The notes beneath the pieces were generated by a model. It had not been told where the DNA came from and searched no databases. It was given only the letters and a program-made list of their open reading frames with translations. Below are positions 6,774-16,793 of a stretch of DNA of 64,000 nt, piece after piece. Each line of letters begins with the position of its first letter. Within the stretch, counting starts at the first letter, position 1. The translations under genes were made by a program, and so were the position numbers. The DNA comes from Rhodobacteraceae bacterium LMO-JJ12. GTDB lineage: Bacteria > Pseudomonadota > Alphaproteobacteria > Rhodobacterales > Rhodobacteraceae. The DNA lies in the NCBI GenBank assembly GCA_021555075.1, contig JAKGBX010000001.1, positions 558,001-622,000 of the forward strand. The letters run 5' to 3'.

Positions 6774-9700
6774 CTAGTAGATATTTGCTGACGCGTTGCT
6801 TGCAAACCAGAAGCGCGGATGTTCTTCCGCCCGCTTTAGGCCTACATAGACGCCTCTCACGCCGGATGAGTCATCGTAGCTTCTACTTGATTTATGCTTC
6901 GAAAAATCGAGCGTGATTATCAGGCTACGCTTGCAAGACTTCAGCGTTCTATCCAGCCATCCACGTTCCGCCCATAAGATAGCACCCTCATCCTGATACC
7001 TGGTACCACGAGCATCCGCATCAGGACGCCATTCGCCCCAAACGTCGCTCTTCAATACCAGATTTCCTGCGCTATCTCGCCAATTGCGCTCATCGTCATC
7101 GGAAGTCAGCTGAAGTACTTTGTTGATTACCAGACCCAGTTTTGGGCGAGCTTTCGCGTCCTTTGTGGCCCACTCGTCGCGCTCATCGATTCCCACTGGA
7201 TACTTCTCCGGCTTCCATATCAAAGGATCGAACGGCCTCTTTTTCGCATACCGAACAATATGACCATTGGACTCAAAGCTCGGAAGCCACAAATCGTGAT
7301 CGGGAGACTTGGCGAACACCCCACATTGCTTGACCGCGCCTCTCGTTACGACGAGTGCAGAACTTATGCTGACATGCACGCCATCTGGCGCGGTCCAGTA
7401 TCCGTACAAAGGCAGGAACTGGTCTTCCACGCTCTCGGTAAATCCCACCTTCCGAAACAACTCCTCTTTGCTGAGTAGCGTTTCCTGGTTCCCTTTGCGC
7501 TCACCGAGCAGGTATTCTCGCGCTTGTGCAGGAACTTGGTCTTTGTGATCCGACAACCACGTACCATCCTTGAACGAAACATCCTCACGTTCAATGAATT
7601 CCTGCCAAGGATTCAGGTCATCCCAATCATAGCTTCGTCGCGCCACCGGCATCGATCTTACGAGCGCGGTTGCTGCATGAAGGCCCGCATGCCTTTGAAT
7701 ATGCTCAGCGTAGGTCTCATATCTCTCGTCACCTCGGTACCGAATTCCTCCAGGGAAATCGGATATGTTGTTTACCGACGGCCAACGTTTTGTAATTTCA
7801 TCGGCGATGTAGTCGCTAGCTTCATTGTCGGATATCCAGAAAAGCTGCGCTAGGTTTGAAATCTTGTACTTTTTGTAGTCGTAATCGAAGCCAAAATCGG
7901 TCCGACGATCCTTGTTGTCCGGCCAACCATCACGCGCAACGATGCCATGCTTGGGAGACTGTACTTCGTCCCACAATCGCGCCAGATCAGGACTCAATGA
8001 CTTACCAGCATCAATGTGTTTCAGACACCGAGCCAAATGAAGCTTGTTGATGACATGCAAGTCATCGCGCTTCGATATTTCCAAAATTCTATTTCTTATT
8101 GGTTTCAGTTTTGCACCATTATGGAGCGCAGCCCGCGCCAATCCCATCAGAAACCATTGCTGCGCGTTGAGAAAGGCAAAATGACGCTCTTCGGAAACCA
8201 GAGAGGGGTTCTCATGTGTGTCAAAACGATCAAGCAAACGTTCAATGTCTTCGACAAGTCCGACATCGAGTATGCCCTTCAAGCTTCGCGCGGTATTCCA
8301 TCTGATGAAAGCATCACTATCACCGAGCAGATGCCAAATGATGTCAGCAACAACATCGCATTCATCGTCCTTGCCAGCAAACGCGGGGTTGTAGGCACCC
8401 TCACCAATCTCATCACCAACCTGCGCAGCAGAACTGGTCAGCAAGTGCTCGAATGCTTCTAGAGCAGTCTGAGGATCTGTGTGGCTCGACAGGCTAGTCG
8501 CTAGTTGAAGCCACTCGTCTCCCCCAAGCTCAAGACGTTCCTTAACTACGGTTTCCAGAACGATCTGGAGCACAAATTTTTGATCTCCACACAGCTCGGA
8601 CAACCGGTATATCTGTCGGGATATGCCTGAATACCGTAGCTCGAACAGTTCGGAGCCCTTGAATGCAAAAAGTCTCGTGATGAGTCCTTCTGTGCTATTT
8701 CGTACTTGTGCAGAACTTTCTCCCCAATCCTTCATGCACTCAAATACTAGATCAAGCGCGTAATCAAATTGGAGTTCGGCAGACTCACAGACCGCCTCAA
8801 GAAATTTCACCCTTTTTTGATAGGGGCAAACTTTCCGGAGTTCATCCAAAAGCCTTTTTGTATTGTCGAAAGGGAGCCCATCGTTTCCTCTCGCATCGCT
8901 GATCGCCTTGTCCAATGAGGCCGCTGATGTCGGATCGCATACGGCAACAATTGCCTTGAGTGCGCTTGCGCCATCCAGTTCGTTTTTTTTCTTCCTACCT
9001 GATTGAATGCTGTACGCCGCGTCAGAACGGCTGGAGCTGTTCTTTGAGTTCTCAGCATCACGACGATGCCGCGCGGCTTTGAGTTTTCGCTGTAGATGAT
9101 CACGCAATTCTCCCCCGTTGATCTCCTCAAACGCATCTACACAGCCCAACAGACCTTCCCACAGCCCTTCCCATCCACCCGAACTATGCTCTTGATCCAG
9201 CTTCCCTGTCACAAGAGAGAATATCGCTGACCTAATACTTGGATCGGCAACCAATAGGATATCATCCAGACCTTTGCCAACCTGCCACTCATGCCAGCCA
9301 TGATCTTCGCAGATTGTGAGAAGCACCGCCGCACGACGCGCATCAAGATGGCCTGCATGTGCTAGGTAACAAGCTAATTGTGGAAGCCCGTAGGAATAGT
9401 CAGCAACATCTTGATCCGCCCATCGAACCAGCTTGTAGATTGCCGGAAAACCGATGGAGGCAGCGGCCGCGCGTCCAAACAACGTCCACCCGAATTTTGA
9501 GGGTTCATGTTGAAAGATCGTTTGGCACAACCCCATAAAACGGTGCGAGAGTGCCGGTTTCAAGAACCCACCTGGCTGCTCTGCAGCGTAGTGCAAAGCT
9601 GAATAGATCAGATCAAAGTCATCACCGCCCATCTGGTCAAGTTGAGCCAAACCCTGAATGTAGTATTCTTGTGCTTCGCCAATGCTCATCGACATCAGTG

Positions 9701-12700
9701 ATCCTGCCAAGTCCCTATAGGCATCGGCACGCTGTTCGATGTAGTCATCCTTGACTATATCGGCTGATATACTGGCTGCGTACTGTCCTGCGACATCGGC
9801 CAAATTGAACCGCCTCGCGATCAGAGCGAGAACGCTTAGCTTATGACCGAGCGAAAATCTGTTTGACGCAATGATATTGATAAGCTCTTTTGCTTCATTC
9901 TCCTCTAAGGTGTCGCAGTGCTGAACCAAGATTGCGGCAACCCCAATGCCGACATGTCGCGCAACGTTGTCTCGCCCGTTCTCTGCTCTCCAATGAACAC
10001 CCGGCCTCAACTCAGATTTCCACACAGCCAAGAACGCGGCCAAAACATTGTTTGAAATTGGTGCCTTGGAAAGGAGGGCAGTCTCAAGAGGTTTGACCAA
10101 CCGGATGACACAGGCAGAACCCTTCACGATGTCATCTTGTTCATGGCTGGAGAACTGCTTGCGTTTCTCCGGTTTTCCCCGATTTTCCCCCGTATTCCGT
10201 TCGCTCGTCACGATCAGGCCATCAAGGAATGAGCGGAGTTCGGCTTCCGAGGCTATGGCTCTTGTCCTTGGTCCTAACTTCACGTCCTCTGGAAGGAGAT
10301 GCTGAAAAGATAATTCTTTGCCCGATGACCATGCTGCTATGCAAGCCGATTGGACAGGCATCCAAATCCTGCTCATTCCGTGACGCTCGCCAAAGTCGTA
10401 GCTCGACGGCCTGCGGTGGCTGTATAGATTTAGAAGGCGTTTTGATGACTGCTTTGAGTTTACGGTTAGGGAGCTCATCGCTGCACTGGCAATAGCCCCC
10501 TGCAGCTCCCTCTCGTAGTCCCAGTTATCCTCCGGAACCCTATTCTTGTATCGTTGTGACAGCGTGCTCGCCGCTTTCGAAACCGCCTTGAGTTGGCCTT
10601 TTGAAAGGCCGTGATCTTTGGATAGCAGGCAAACTTGAAGTGCAAGAGACAGGCACCTCTTTGACGCGGCGAAACTAACCAGCGTCTGCAGCGCTCCGCT
10701 ACCTGTTGAGTGTTCGTGCTGCGCGCAAAGAGTAATGAGCTCTTCGATAACCGACAGCGCATACTTAAAGCGCCATAGCTGGATATTTCGATTGAACGAG
10801 GAAAACTCGTTCTTCAAGACGCTCAAGAACATTACAGCCGCTATATCGGGTGCATCTGGCCCAGAGCGCTCAAAGCGCTTATTCTCGTCATCGTTGTGCA
10901 GATACCAGTTTATCCAGCCAATCGCTCTGTTTTGATGGATGCGCGCTTCGTCCAATTCGTCAGAGAAGCAATAGGCTACGGTAAGGCGTGCATCACGCGC
11001 GCCGCGCCAACCGGAGCGATCATTGAACAGGCGACGGGAAGCATCCGAGTCTCCAAGAATCGTCGCGAGCGCAGGAGATCGACGAATGAACTTATCACCT
11101 CTCGCATTGGCCGAGGCGAGCTGGGACAGTTGCATCGTGAGACGCAGAACATGGTCTAGGTCTTTCTCACGTGTGGCAAGCGAGAATGCCGCGTAGAGCC
11201 GAGCAAGTTTTAGGCTGCGCCGTCCGTACTCGGTCTCAATCGAGGCGGGAAAATCGTCCGAATCCGCAAGCTGAAACGCCCTCTTGCTATCTCCAATGAC
11301 AACTAGAAAATGGGGCAAGGCTTCGGCAGCGTAGACTGAGGCCTTCTGCTGTGCCTGCAGTCTATCCGCAATGGACTGCTGCGCTGGAACCTCACTTGCA
11401 TAATGGTCTTTGATATACGTTTCGGTTGGTTCGTCGCGAAATATCGCTCCGTGCTTTACCAACTCAAGCATCGGCGCGAGATCGGAGGCCGCACTATTGA
11501 CCTGTGAGTCAGACCAGCCCAACGCTTTGGCCAGCTCACTCAGTGGGATGGGCGGTGGAAGTAGCGACAGGGCGGCGAAGAATTCTCGAACCTCATTATC
11601 ACTCCAACCCGCAGTATGTAGATCGCGGAAGATTTTCCTGCATTTATCGGCGATCAATTCTTCAACAGAAATTTCGGTCTGGGGTGCATTTCCGGACACA
11701 TTTGTGTCCCAGCTTTCGACTAGGTATTCGAGAACCCTGGCATTTCCTTGCGAGCGAGCGAAGGCCGTCGAGAATTCGACATCAGTGATATCATTGCGCC
11801 GCGTCTCCAGAAAACGCCGAGTTTCGGTCGCAGTAAATGGATCAAGCGCAAGACGTTTCACCTCGCTCTTCGCAATAACGCTTTCCATTCTGTGAGGACG
11901 CGCAGTTAGCATCAGTTTCACACCGTCGATAGGCTCCGCACTGAGCGAAGCCAGTAAGAGCCTTGGAAAGGCATCTTCGTTGCGCGCATCAGCTTCCAGC
12001 TGAGCGTTATCTGCAGCATCTATGACAACCAGTACGCCTTTCATGGCAGACTGACGCCGAACGGTATTGCTCGCCTGCTTAAGACGCTTGCGGGCGACTT
12101 CTATCAAGCCATACTGATCACTATCTGTTGGAAGGAGTGGGTCGCAGAGACCACGTGACGCCAACTCGTTGATAATCTGCAGCAGCCCCACTTTCGGCAT
12201 GTGGCGTGCTTTGGCCTCAGAGCGGTACGCCCCGCCGCCGAAGCAGTCGAACACTACGACTTCAAGCTCATCTGCCAGATGCGCGGCGAGACTTTGAATG
12301 AAGACCGTCTTACCGACGCCGCCGTCGGCGTTGAGGAACACTGGTAGACTACTGGCTTTGATCTCATCTCGTATGTCTTTCAGAGCCGTGCGTTCGACGA
12401 CCTCACCGACATCGACAAACCGTGTATCTGCTGGAAATAATTGGTCTTCATCGCATTCTAGGGCGTCGAGAACGTCTTCACGCCTGATGGAGTTCTTGCC
12501 CTGACCCTCGATTTGCGCCTTTTCTCGTACGAGTTCCACCAGAGCGAAAAGCCTCTTGCCAGCCTGTCCGGTGGAGTCGGCAGACCAATCACTAATTGTT
12601 TTGCGCAATGATCTGTTCTGTGCTGGTAGATCATTTGTTGCAGCACGAAACTCGATAAGCGGGAAAATGTCCTCCGCGTCGATCTTCTCTTCCTTGCACC

Positions 12701-13238
12701 AGGTTTTGAGATACTGAAGCTGAGTCTTGGCGCTGCTAGTCTTTGGCGTGCTTTTTGATTTCAAGCAGGCAATGGCTTCCCAAAGTTCATTTGAAAATTC
12801 CGCATTTGTGACGAAGCCGAAAGAAAGTTTATCTGCAATTTCCTGCTCGGATACGTTCGCCCGGTATTCGCGCAATGTTACCGCGAATTTCTTGATTGTT
12901 TTCTTGAGGTAGGACGAAGTAACCGGCTCTTCAGCTTCCTTGTATTTAAATTGCAATATCTGCTGCGAAGCGCATGTCTGGAAGGTGTCTCCGTTCCCGT
13001 AGAAGAGGATTAGGTCGGCAATCTCCTCTGCCTTCTTCCCGAGGTTAAGGTTTTCTTGTGGCGGCAAGCCTTCGACGACAATCGCAAACAGATTGTCCTT
13101 TGGGAAGACGAGCTGCAATGCGCGCCGCGCCGCCCATCGTTCGTGAAAGGTGTGCCCAGCACGTGATACGCGAACTGTATCAATTTTTCTTCCCGCTTTG
13201 CTCACGGCTACCCCAAGTCGTTGAAAACGAATTATCAC
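6774..13238 (-). CDS. Giant Avs-like antiviral STAND NTPase with N-terminal nuclease
   Basis: A single uninterrupted 2154-codon frame. The N-terminal domain (about residues 25-125) has the spacing of a PD-(D/E)xK nuclease with the QxK variant: Glu33, Asp75 in ADLILFYG and Gln96/Lys98 in QFK, as in Cap4-type nucleases. The STAND/NACHT-type NTPase follows with Walker A GGVGKT (306-311), a DCFGGGAYR segment (331-339) and Walker B VVIDAADNA (404-412). The remaining about 1500 residues are helical repeat-like, the place where Avs proteins sense phage proteins. Start is a GTG; a second GTG at 13205 has a GGGG stretch before it and may be the true start. Phage defence is inferred from architecture. 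Confidence 0.85.
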   Translation of the reverse strand: MIIRFQRLGVAVSKAGRKIDTVRVSRAGHTFHERWAARRALQLVFPKDNLFAIVVEGLPPQENLNLGKKAEEIADLILFYGNGDTFQTCASQQILQFKYKEAEEPVTSSYLKKTIKKFAVTLREYRANVSEQEIADKLSFGFVTNAEFSNELWEAIACLKSKSTPKTSSAKTQLQYLKTWCKEEKIDAEDIFPLIEFRAATNDLPAQNRSLRKTISDWSADSTGQAGKRLFALVELVREKAQIEGQGKNSIRREDVLDALECDEDQLFPADTRFVDVGEVVERTALKDIRDEIKASSLPVFLNADGGVGKTVFIQSLAAHLADELEVVVFDCFGGGAYRSEAKARHMPKVGLLQIINELASRGLCDPLLPTDSDQYGLIEVARKRLKQASNTVRRQSAMKGVLVVIDAADNAQLEADARNEDAFPRLLLASLSAEPIDGVKLMLTARPHRMESVIAKSEVKRLALDPFTATETRRFLETRRNDITDVEFSTAFARSQGNARVLEYLVESWDTNVSGNAPQTEISVEELIADKCRKIFRDLHTAGWSDNEVREFFAALSLLPPPIPLSELAKALGWSDSQVNSAASDLAPMLELVKHGAIFRDEPTETYIKDHYASEVPAQQSIADRLQAQQKASVYAAEALPHFLVVIGDSKRAFQLADSDDFPASIETEYGRRSLKLARLYAAFSLATREKDLDHVLRLTMQLSQLASANARGDKFIRRSPALATILGDSDASRRLFNDRSGWRGARDARLTVAYCFSDELDEARIHQNRAIGWINWYLHNDDENKRFERSGPDAPDIAAVMFLSVLKNEFSSFNRNIQLWRFKYALSVIEELITLCAQHEHSTGSGALQTLVSFAASKRCLSLALQVCLLSKDHGLSKGQLKAVSKAASTLSQRYKNRVPEDNWDYERELQGAIASAAMSSLTVNSKQSSKRLLNLYSHRRPSSYDFGERHGMSRIWMPVQSACIAAWSSGKELSFQHLLPEDVKLGPRTRAIASEAELRSFLDGLIVTSERNTGENRGKPEKRKQFSSHEQDDIVKGSACVIRLVKPLETALLSKAPISNNVLAAFLAVWKSELRPGVHWRAENGRDNVARHVGIGVAAILVQHCDTLEENEAKELINIIASNRFSLGHKLSVLALIARRFNLADVAGQYAASISADIVKDDYIEQRADAYRDLAGSLMSMSIGEAQEYYIQGLAQLDQMGGDDFDLIYSALHYAAEQPGGFLKPALSHRFMGLCQTIFQHEPSKFGWTLFGRAAAASIGFPAIYKLVRWADQDVADYSYGLPQLACYLAHAGHLDARRAAVLLTICEDHGWHEWQVGKGLDDILLVADPSIRSAIFSLVTGKLDQEHSSGGWEGLWEGLLGCVDAFEEINGGELRDHLQRKLKAARHRRDAENSKNSSSRSDAAYSIQSGRKKKNELDGASALKAIVAVCDPTSAASLDKAISDARGNDGLPFDNTKRLLDELRKVCPYQKRVKFLEAVCESAELQFDYALDLVFECMKDWGESSAQVRNSTEGLITRLFAFKGSELFELRYSGISRQIYRLSELCGDQKFVLQIVLETVVKERLELGGDEWLQLATSLSSHTDPQTALEAFEHLLTSSAAQVGDEIGEGAYNPAFAGKDDECDVVADIIWHLLGDSDAFIRWNTARSLKGILDVGLVEDIERLLDRFDTHENPSLVSEERHFAFLNAQQWFLMGLARAALHNGAKLKPIRNRILEISKRDDLHVINKLHLARCLKHIDAGKSLSPDLARLWDEVQSPKHGIVARDGWPDNKDRRTDFGFDYDYKKYKISNLAQLFWISDNEASDYIADEITKRWPSVNNISDFPGGIRYRGDERYETYAEHIQRHAGLHAATALVRSMPVARRSYDWDDLNPWQEFIEREDVSFKDGTWLSDHKDQVPAQAREYLLGERKGNQETLLSKEELFRKVGFTESVEDQFLPLYGYWTAPDGVHVSISSALVVTRGAVKQCGVFAKSPDHDLWLPSFESNGHIVRYAKKRPFDPLIWKPEKYPVGIDERDEWATKDAKARPKLGLVINKVLQLTSDDDERNWRDSAGNLVLKSDVWGEWRPDADARGTRYQDEGAILWAERGWLDRTLKSCKRSLIITLDFSKHKSSRSYDDSSGVRGVYVGLKRAEEHPRFWFASNASANIY

Positions 13239-13628
13239 AATATATCGGCTGGCGCGTGGATGTCAGCACAGAATGTTGCGATGATCCACAGCTGCGATCA
13301 CCTCGCCGAGCGGCCTCCAAACCATGTGTTGATCTGATGCTACTCGGGGGGGCTGGAGGCTTCACCGTCCTTGGTCTCTGCGACGACCGCTAGCCATCGA
13401 GGTTTGCCGCGTGTTCGCCGAAAATGTATGGCCCTGGTGGCACAAAGCTCGCTAACAACTTGACGAGGTTCTTAGAATCCTGCACCTTGATCTCGGCCTT
13501 AAGTGCATGCCGGTGTGTCCGCCACGCAAAGCTATGCAGCACTCTTCATTCATACATGATGAACCCAGCCCAATTGTGGGATCTGGTTAGTAGCGGACAC
13601 CTAGTCGGATCCCATCTGGATATGGATC
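13239..13628. other. 390-bp divergent intergenic region
   Basis: This gap separates the start of the Avs-like gene (minus strand) from the start of the unknown gene at 13629 (plus strand), so it should hold two divergent promoters. I see no convincing -35/-10 pair, no repeat and no coding potential; open frames here have no ribosome site and no family resemblance. Confidence 0.5.
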
Positions 13629-14783
13629 ATGACGAAGAAAAACCAAATCGACACTCTCAAGACGCTCGCAAAACGGTATGCGCGGGCAAATCGGATTGCT
13701 CAACACGAAGCCCTCAACGCAATTGCCGCTGAGTTAGACTGTGCGCATTGGGCGCAGCTGGCAACCAAGGCAAAGCAGGGGTGGCTCCCGAGCGCCGAAC
13801 AAATGGCGCAGGCCGAGGCCTTTGTGCGCCAAAACCACTCTGACGCGGGTGAGGCAGGAAGCGTTCTTTCCAAGAGCCTCGCACGTCCCGTCAACGAACC
13901 AATCAGGCAAGGAAAGATCGGGGATCACGACTACTGTGTCTATGAGTCTTTCGGGGACATTCGCGTGGAAGGTGACGGATGGCGCATCCTTGTAGGCGAG
14001 GCACAGTTTTCCCAGCCGATAGTTGAAATTGAAGGGCCTCATGCTGACACGAGCCCTGTGCGCAAACGCGACTTCCTGGACGTTGCACTGGTTATTGCAG
14101 ACGAAGAGGCGGCCAAGGTTCGCGCTGGCATTTCTTCTGACTGGCCGAGGCGTTCCACCAAGCCTGATGCTGACGGAGCAGTGCGACACCCGCTCTATGA
14201 CAAGAAGTCTGCCGAATGGTATTGCCTGCACTGCGACGGCAAGATCACGGGCGCACAGCTTGCGGAAAATCTTTGGCACTGTCCTGGCTGCGGCGCATCG
14301 CCCATCGACATTTTCTCCGAGCCTGGATGGCTAGACGGCTCAGATGTGGAGCCGAAATCTGTGGAGCTTGTAGCGGGGCGGCAGCGGGCTGAGCCCAAGA
14401 TTAACGTAGTGGATTCGAGGCCGACGCTGACGCTTGACGAAGAGAACATTACTTTGCTCTTGCGGACAGCACTGCTTGAAGATGCTGCGACGCCCGCAGA
14501 GCGGATTGGTGCGTTGCTTGCAGAGATTTATGTCGATGATGAGGGCGACGCCTGCATTGTGCTGGACGAAGACCTTTGGCCTGAAATGAAGGAGCCCGAG
14601 GCCGCGATGGCAGTTGCCGAAATGCTGGGAGCAGAGCTGGAACTGAATATGACCTGCATGACCTTTCCCTTTGCCTGGCCTGGCTTGGGGCATGCGACCA
14701 CCAACACGCGTGAGTATGTTCAAATGCTCTTAGACGCTCATGACGAGCACGGAGTCATTCGTCGCGAGCACAAAGACGACTAG
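13629..14783 (+). CDS. Unknown protein with N-terminal helical domain and zinc ribbon
   Basis: A 384-residue protein. The first 60 residues (LKTLAKRYARANRIAQHEALNAIAAELDCAHWAQL) resemble the short helical domain attached to some glyoxalase-superfamily and toxin-related proteins, in which a QHEAL..IA motif is followed by a conserved W. A four-cysteine knuckle lies mid-protein (WYCLHCDGK and WHCPGCGAS, about residues 198-220) and would bind zinc. The C-terminal third is acidic and of unknown fold. It is divergent from the Avs-like gene and ends on the stop of the convergent GGCT-like gene. No function can be assigned; a nucleic-acid or protein-binding role is plausible. Confidence 0.8.
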   Translation: MTKKNQIDTLKTLAKRYARANRIAQHEALNAIAAELDCAHWAQLATKAKQGWLPSAEQMAQAEAFVRQNHSDAGEAGSVLSKSLARPVNEPIRQGKIGDHDYCVYESFGDIRVEGDGWRILVGEAQFSQPIVEIEGPHADTSPVRKRDFLDVALVIADEEAAKVRAGISSDWPRRSTKPDADGAVRHPLYDKKSAEWYCLHCDGKITGAQLAENLWHCPGCGASPIDIFSEPGWLDGSDVEPKSVELVAGRQRAEPKINVVDSRPTLTLDEENITLLLRTALLEDAATPAERIGALLAEIYVDDEGDACIVLDEDLWPEMKEPEAAMAVAEMLGAELELNMTCMTFPFAWPGLGHATTNTREYVQMLLDAHDEHGVIRREHKDD

Positions 14784-15391
14784 CGTTTGAGTTTGGCAAG
14801 GGCGTCTTCTAGCGTCTTGCAGGCTGTCTGTTTCAGGATTTCCGCTTCATAGGTCGGAGACAGCGCGGTAGTGATGCCGTGCTGTTTCGCGGCTATTAGG
14901 TAGCTGACGCCATCGAGACCAGGATTGGCCTTGGAAACGCTCGCGATGGCGAGTTTGGCAAGGTGTTCTGCGGTCAAAGGAGTAATGGTAGCGGCGATCT
15001 GAGTATATAGGACAACGTCGAGCCCTGCGAAATTGGTCAAGCGCTCGACCACTACAGATTTGTCAGTCACTGGACTAGGTTGCGTATAGGAGCGCTTCAT
15101 TTCGCCAACCTTGCCGATTTCACGGCGATAGAGGATGTCGGCTGCGTCGGCTTCTGAGGTATCCATGACGAAGACCTGACCTTTTACGCGAGCACCGCCA
15201 GTTGTAACTGGAACAAGGGTCGGCGCTCCCCCACGGCCACTGCTGCTGCGCGCGAATTCTATGCTGAAAGGCGTCAAGACATCTTTAATGATGTCGGTGC
15301 GAGTCTTTTCAATTTCGAGCCTCGGGTCTGAAATCAAGGAGCCGTAGGCCAGAATTCCGATTTTTGGTTTGTCTTTTGTTTTTGCAGTCAT
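14780..15391 (-). CDS. Gamma-glutamylcyclotransferase-like (GGCT/AIG2-fold) protein
   Basis: A 203-residue soluble protein. The N-terminal GILAYGSLISDPR segment is the YGSL signature of the GGCT/AIG2-like fold, and FVMDTSEADAADILYRRE fits the helix that usually carries the catalytic acid. GGCT-fold enzymes form 5-oxoproline from gamma-glutamyl compounds, but many members on mobile elements have no known substrate. The gene converges on the unknown gene at 13629, overlapping it by four bases at the stop codons. Start is the ATG at 15391 with a weak AGAGA ribosome site. Role in the element unknown. Confidence 0.75.
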   Translation of the reverse strand: MTAKTKDKPKIGILAYGSLISDPRLEIEKTRTDIIKDVLTPFSIEFARSSSGRGGAPTLVPVTTGGARVKGQVFVMDTSEADAADILYRREIGKVGEMKRSYTQPSPVTDKSVVVERLTNFAGLDVVLYTQIAATITPLTAEHLAKLAIASVSKANPGLDGVSYLIAAKQHGITTALSPTYEAEILKQTACKTLEDALAKLKR

Positions 15392-15788
15392 TTTTATCTC
15401 TGATCGTAGCCTCTATTTCAAACTATTAGATCAGATTTCCCTCCACGAATTCAACTTTGAATGCGCACCCTGCGGGTCGGGCTGTCGTGAACCGAGCCCG
15501 CCTGTGGCGGTCTCGGCCATGCGGCTTCCATCCCTTGCACTGATGTGATGCCAGCCCTGGAGGGCTGACTTTCTTCCTTTTGTTTGGGGTCTGCGACCCC
15601 CTTCGCCGTCAAGACCAAGCCCTTCGCATGAGCTTCGGGCGCAGTCAGCGGTCTCCCCATCCTTCCGCGCTTTGCTTGTGCAGGATGGGCGATCCCCCAC
15701 CGCTGCCTACGGTCTGTGACGGTCTCCCCCCTCTCTTCGCCAGAGGGGCAGTTCGGTTGCATGCGCAACCAAACAAAGGAAAAAAGAA
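15392..15788 (+). promoter_or_regulatory. Hairpin-rich leader of ardC
   Basis: The 397 bp upstream of ardC contain no gene but at least six strong inverted repeats: 15492-15516 (10 of 11 pairs), 15552-15567 (CAGCCC/GGGCTG), 15586-15600 (GGGGTC/GACCCC), 15657-15688 (CCATCCT/AGGATGG), 15728-15748 (CCCCTCT/AGAGGGG) and 15755-15770 (GGTTGC/GCAACC). The last sits just before the ribosome site. Antirestriction genes in the leading region of conjugative plasmids can be transcribed from folded single-stranded DNA, and this leader has the look of such a promoter, though that is inference. Confidence 0.55.
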
Positions 15789-16691
15789 GTGAAACAAGAC
15801 GTTTATCAGAAAGTCACAGACAAGATCATCACTGATCTGGAGCAGGGCGAACTCACATGGCTAAAGCCGTGGAGTGCTGGCAACATGGATGGGCGGGTTA
15901 TGAAACCCCTGCGCCATAACGGCCTAGCCTATAGCGGCATCAATGTTCTGATGTTGTGGGGCGCGGCGATGGAGGCGGGCTATTGCTCCCCGTACTGGAT
16001 GACCTACCGCCAAGCCCAAGAGTTGGGCGCACACGTCAGGAAGGGCGAGCGCGGCAATTCCGTTGTCTATGCCAACACCATCACCAAGACCGAAGTGCAG
16101 GATAACGGCACGGAGGAAGAGCGTACCATCCCGTTTATGAAGGCTTACACCGTCTTCAATGTGGAGCAGATCGAAGGCTTGCCCGAGCACTACTACGTCA
16201 AGCACGAGCTTGTCATTGACCCCGCGCAGCGCATCACCCATGCGGAAGACTTCTTCGCGGCGACAGGTGCGGACGTTCGGCACGGCGGCAATCAGGCTTT
16301 CTATAGCGGCGGCAGCGATCATGTGCAGATGCCCGTCTTCGAGTGCTTCCGCAGCCCCGAGGCCTACTATGCGACCTTGGCGCATGAGCTGACGCATTGG
16401 ACAAAGCACCCCAAGCGCCTTGATCGAGAATTCGGGCGCAAGAAATGGGGCGATGAAGGCTACGCCCGCGAAGAGCTGGTTGCCGAACTCGGCGCGGCAT
16501 TCCTTTGTGCCGATCTTGGCCTCACCCCCGAGCCTGGCACAGATCATGCCGCCTATATCCAGAGCTGGCTGAAGGTTCTGAAGAACGACAAGCGGGCGAT
16601 CTTCTCGGCAGCCGCCCACGCCCAGAAGGCTGCGGATTTTCTGCATGGCTTCCAAGCCCAGAGCGAAACAGCAGAAGGAGTCGCCGCGTAA
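15789..16691 (+). CDS. ardC: ArdC-like antirestriction protein with zincin domain
   Basis: A 300-residue protein starting at a GTG with an AAAGGA ribosome site. The N-terminal ArdC ssDNA-binding domain (DUF1738, about residues 1-125) opens with MKQDVYQKVTDKIITDLEQG and contains the typical W.KPW and Y.GIN segments. The C-terminal metallopeptidase-like domain has LAHELTHWT near residue 200, giving the HExxH zinc motif, and REELVAELGAAFL downstream, supplying the third ligand. ArdC proteins protect incoming ssDNA or dsDNA from restriction after conjugation. Its hairpin leader and position near the relaxase fit a leading-region gene expressed early in the recipient. Confidence 0.93.
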   Translation: MKQDVYQKVTDKIITDLEQGELTWLKPWSAGNMDGRVMKPLRHNGLAYSGINVLMLWGAAMEAGYCSPYWMTYRQAQELGAHVRKGERGNSVVYANTITKTEVQDNGTEEERTIPFMKAYTVFNVEQIEGLPEHYYVKHELVIDPAQRITHAEDFFAATGADVRHGGNQAFYSGGSDHVQMPVFECFRSPEAYYATLAHELTHWTKHPKRLDREFGRKKWGDEGYAREELVAELGAAFLCADLGLTPEPGTDHAAYIQSWLKVLKNDKRAIFSAAAHAQKAADFLHGFQAQSETAEGVAA

Positions 16692-16793
16692 GCGGCGGCT
16701 TTCCTACGTCGCTTATGACAGCAAAAAAATGTAGAAAAACAGCGTATTGAGCCTATACTGAATCGATCAAGATCATAAAAACGGGCAGAACAG

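Noticed and set aside
13424-13732. Plus-strand 102-codon frame before the gene at 13629
   Set aside because: No ribosome site, no family resemblance, and it overlaps the better-supported gene in another frame.
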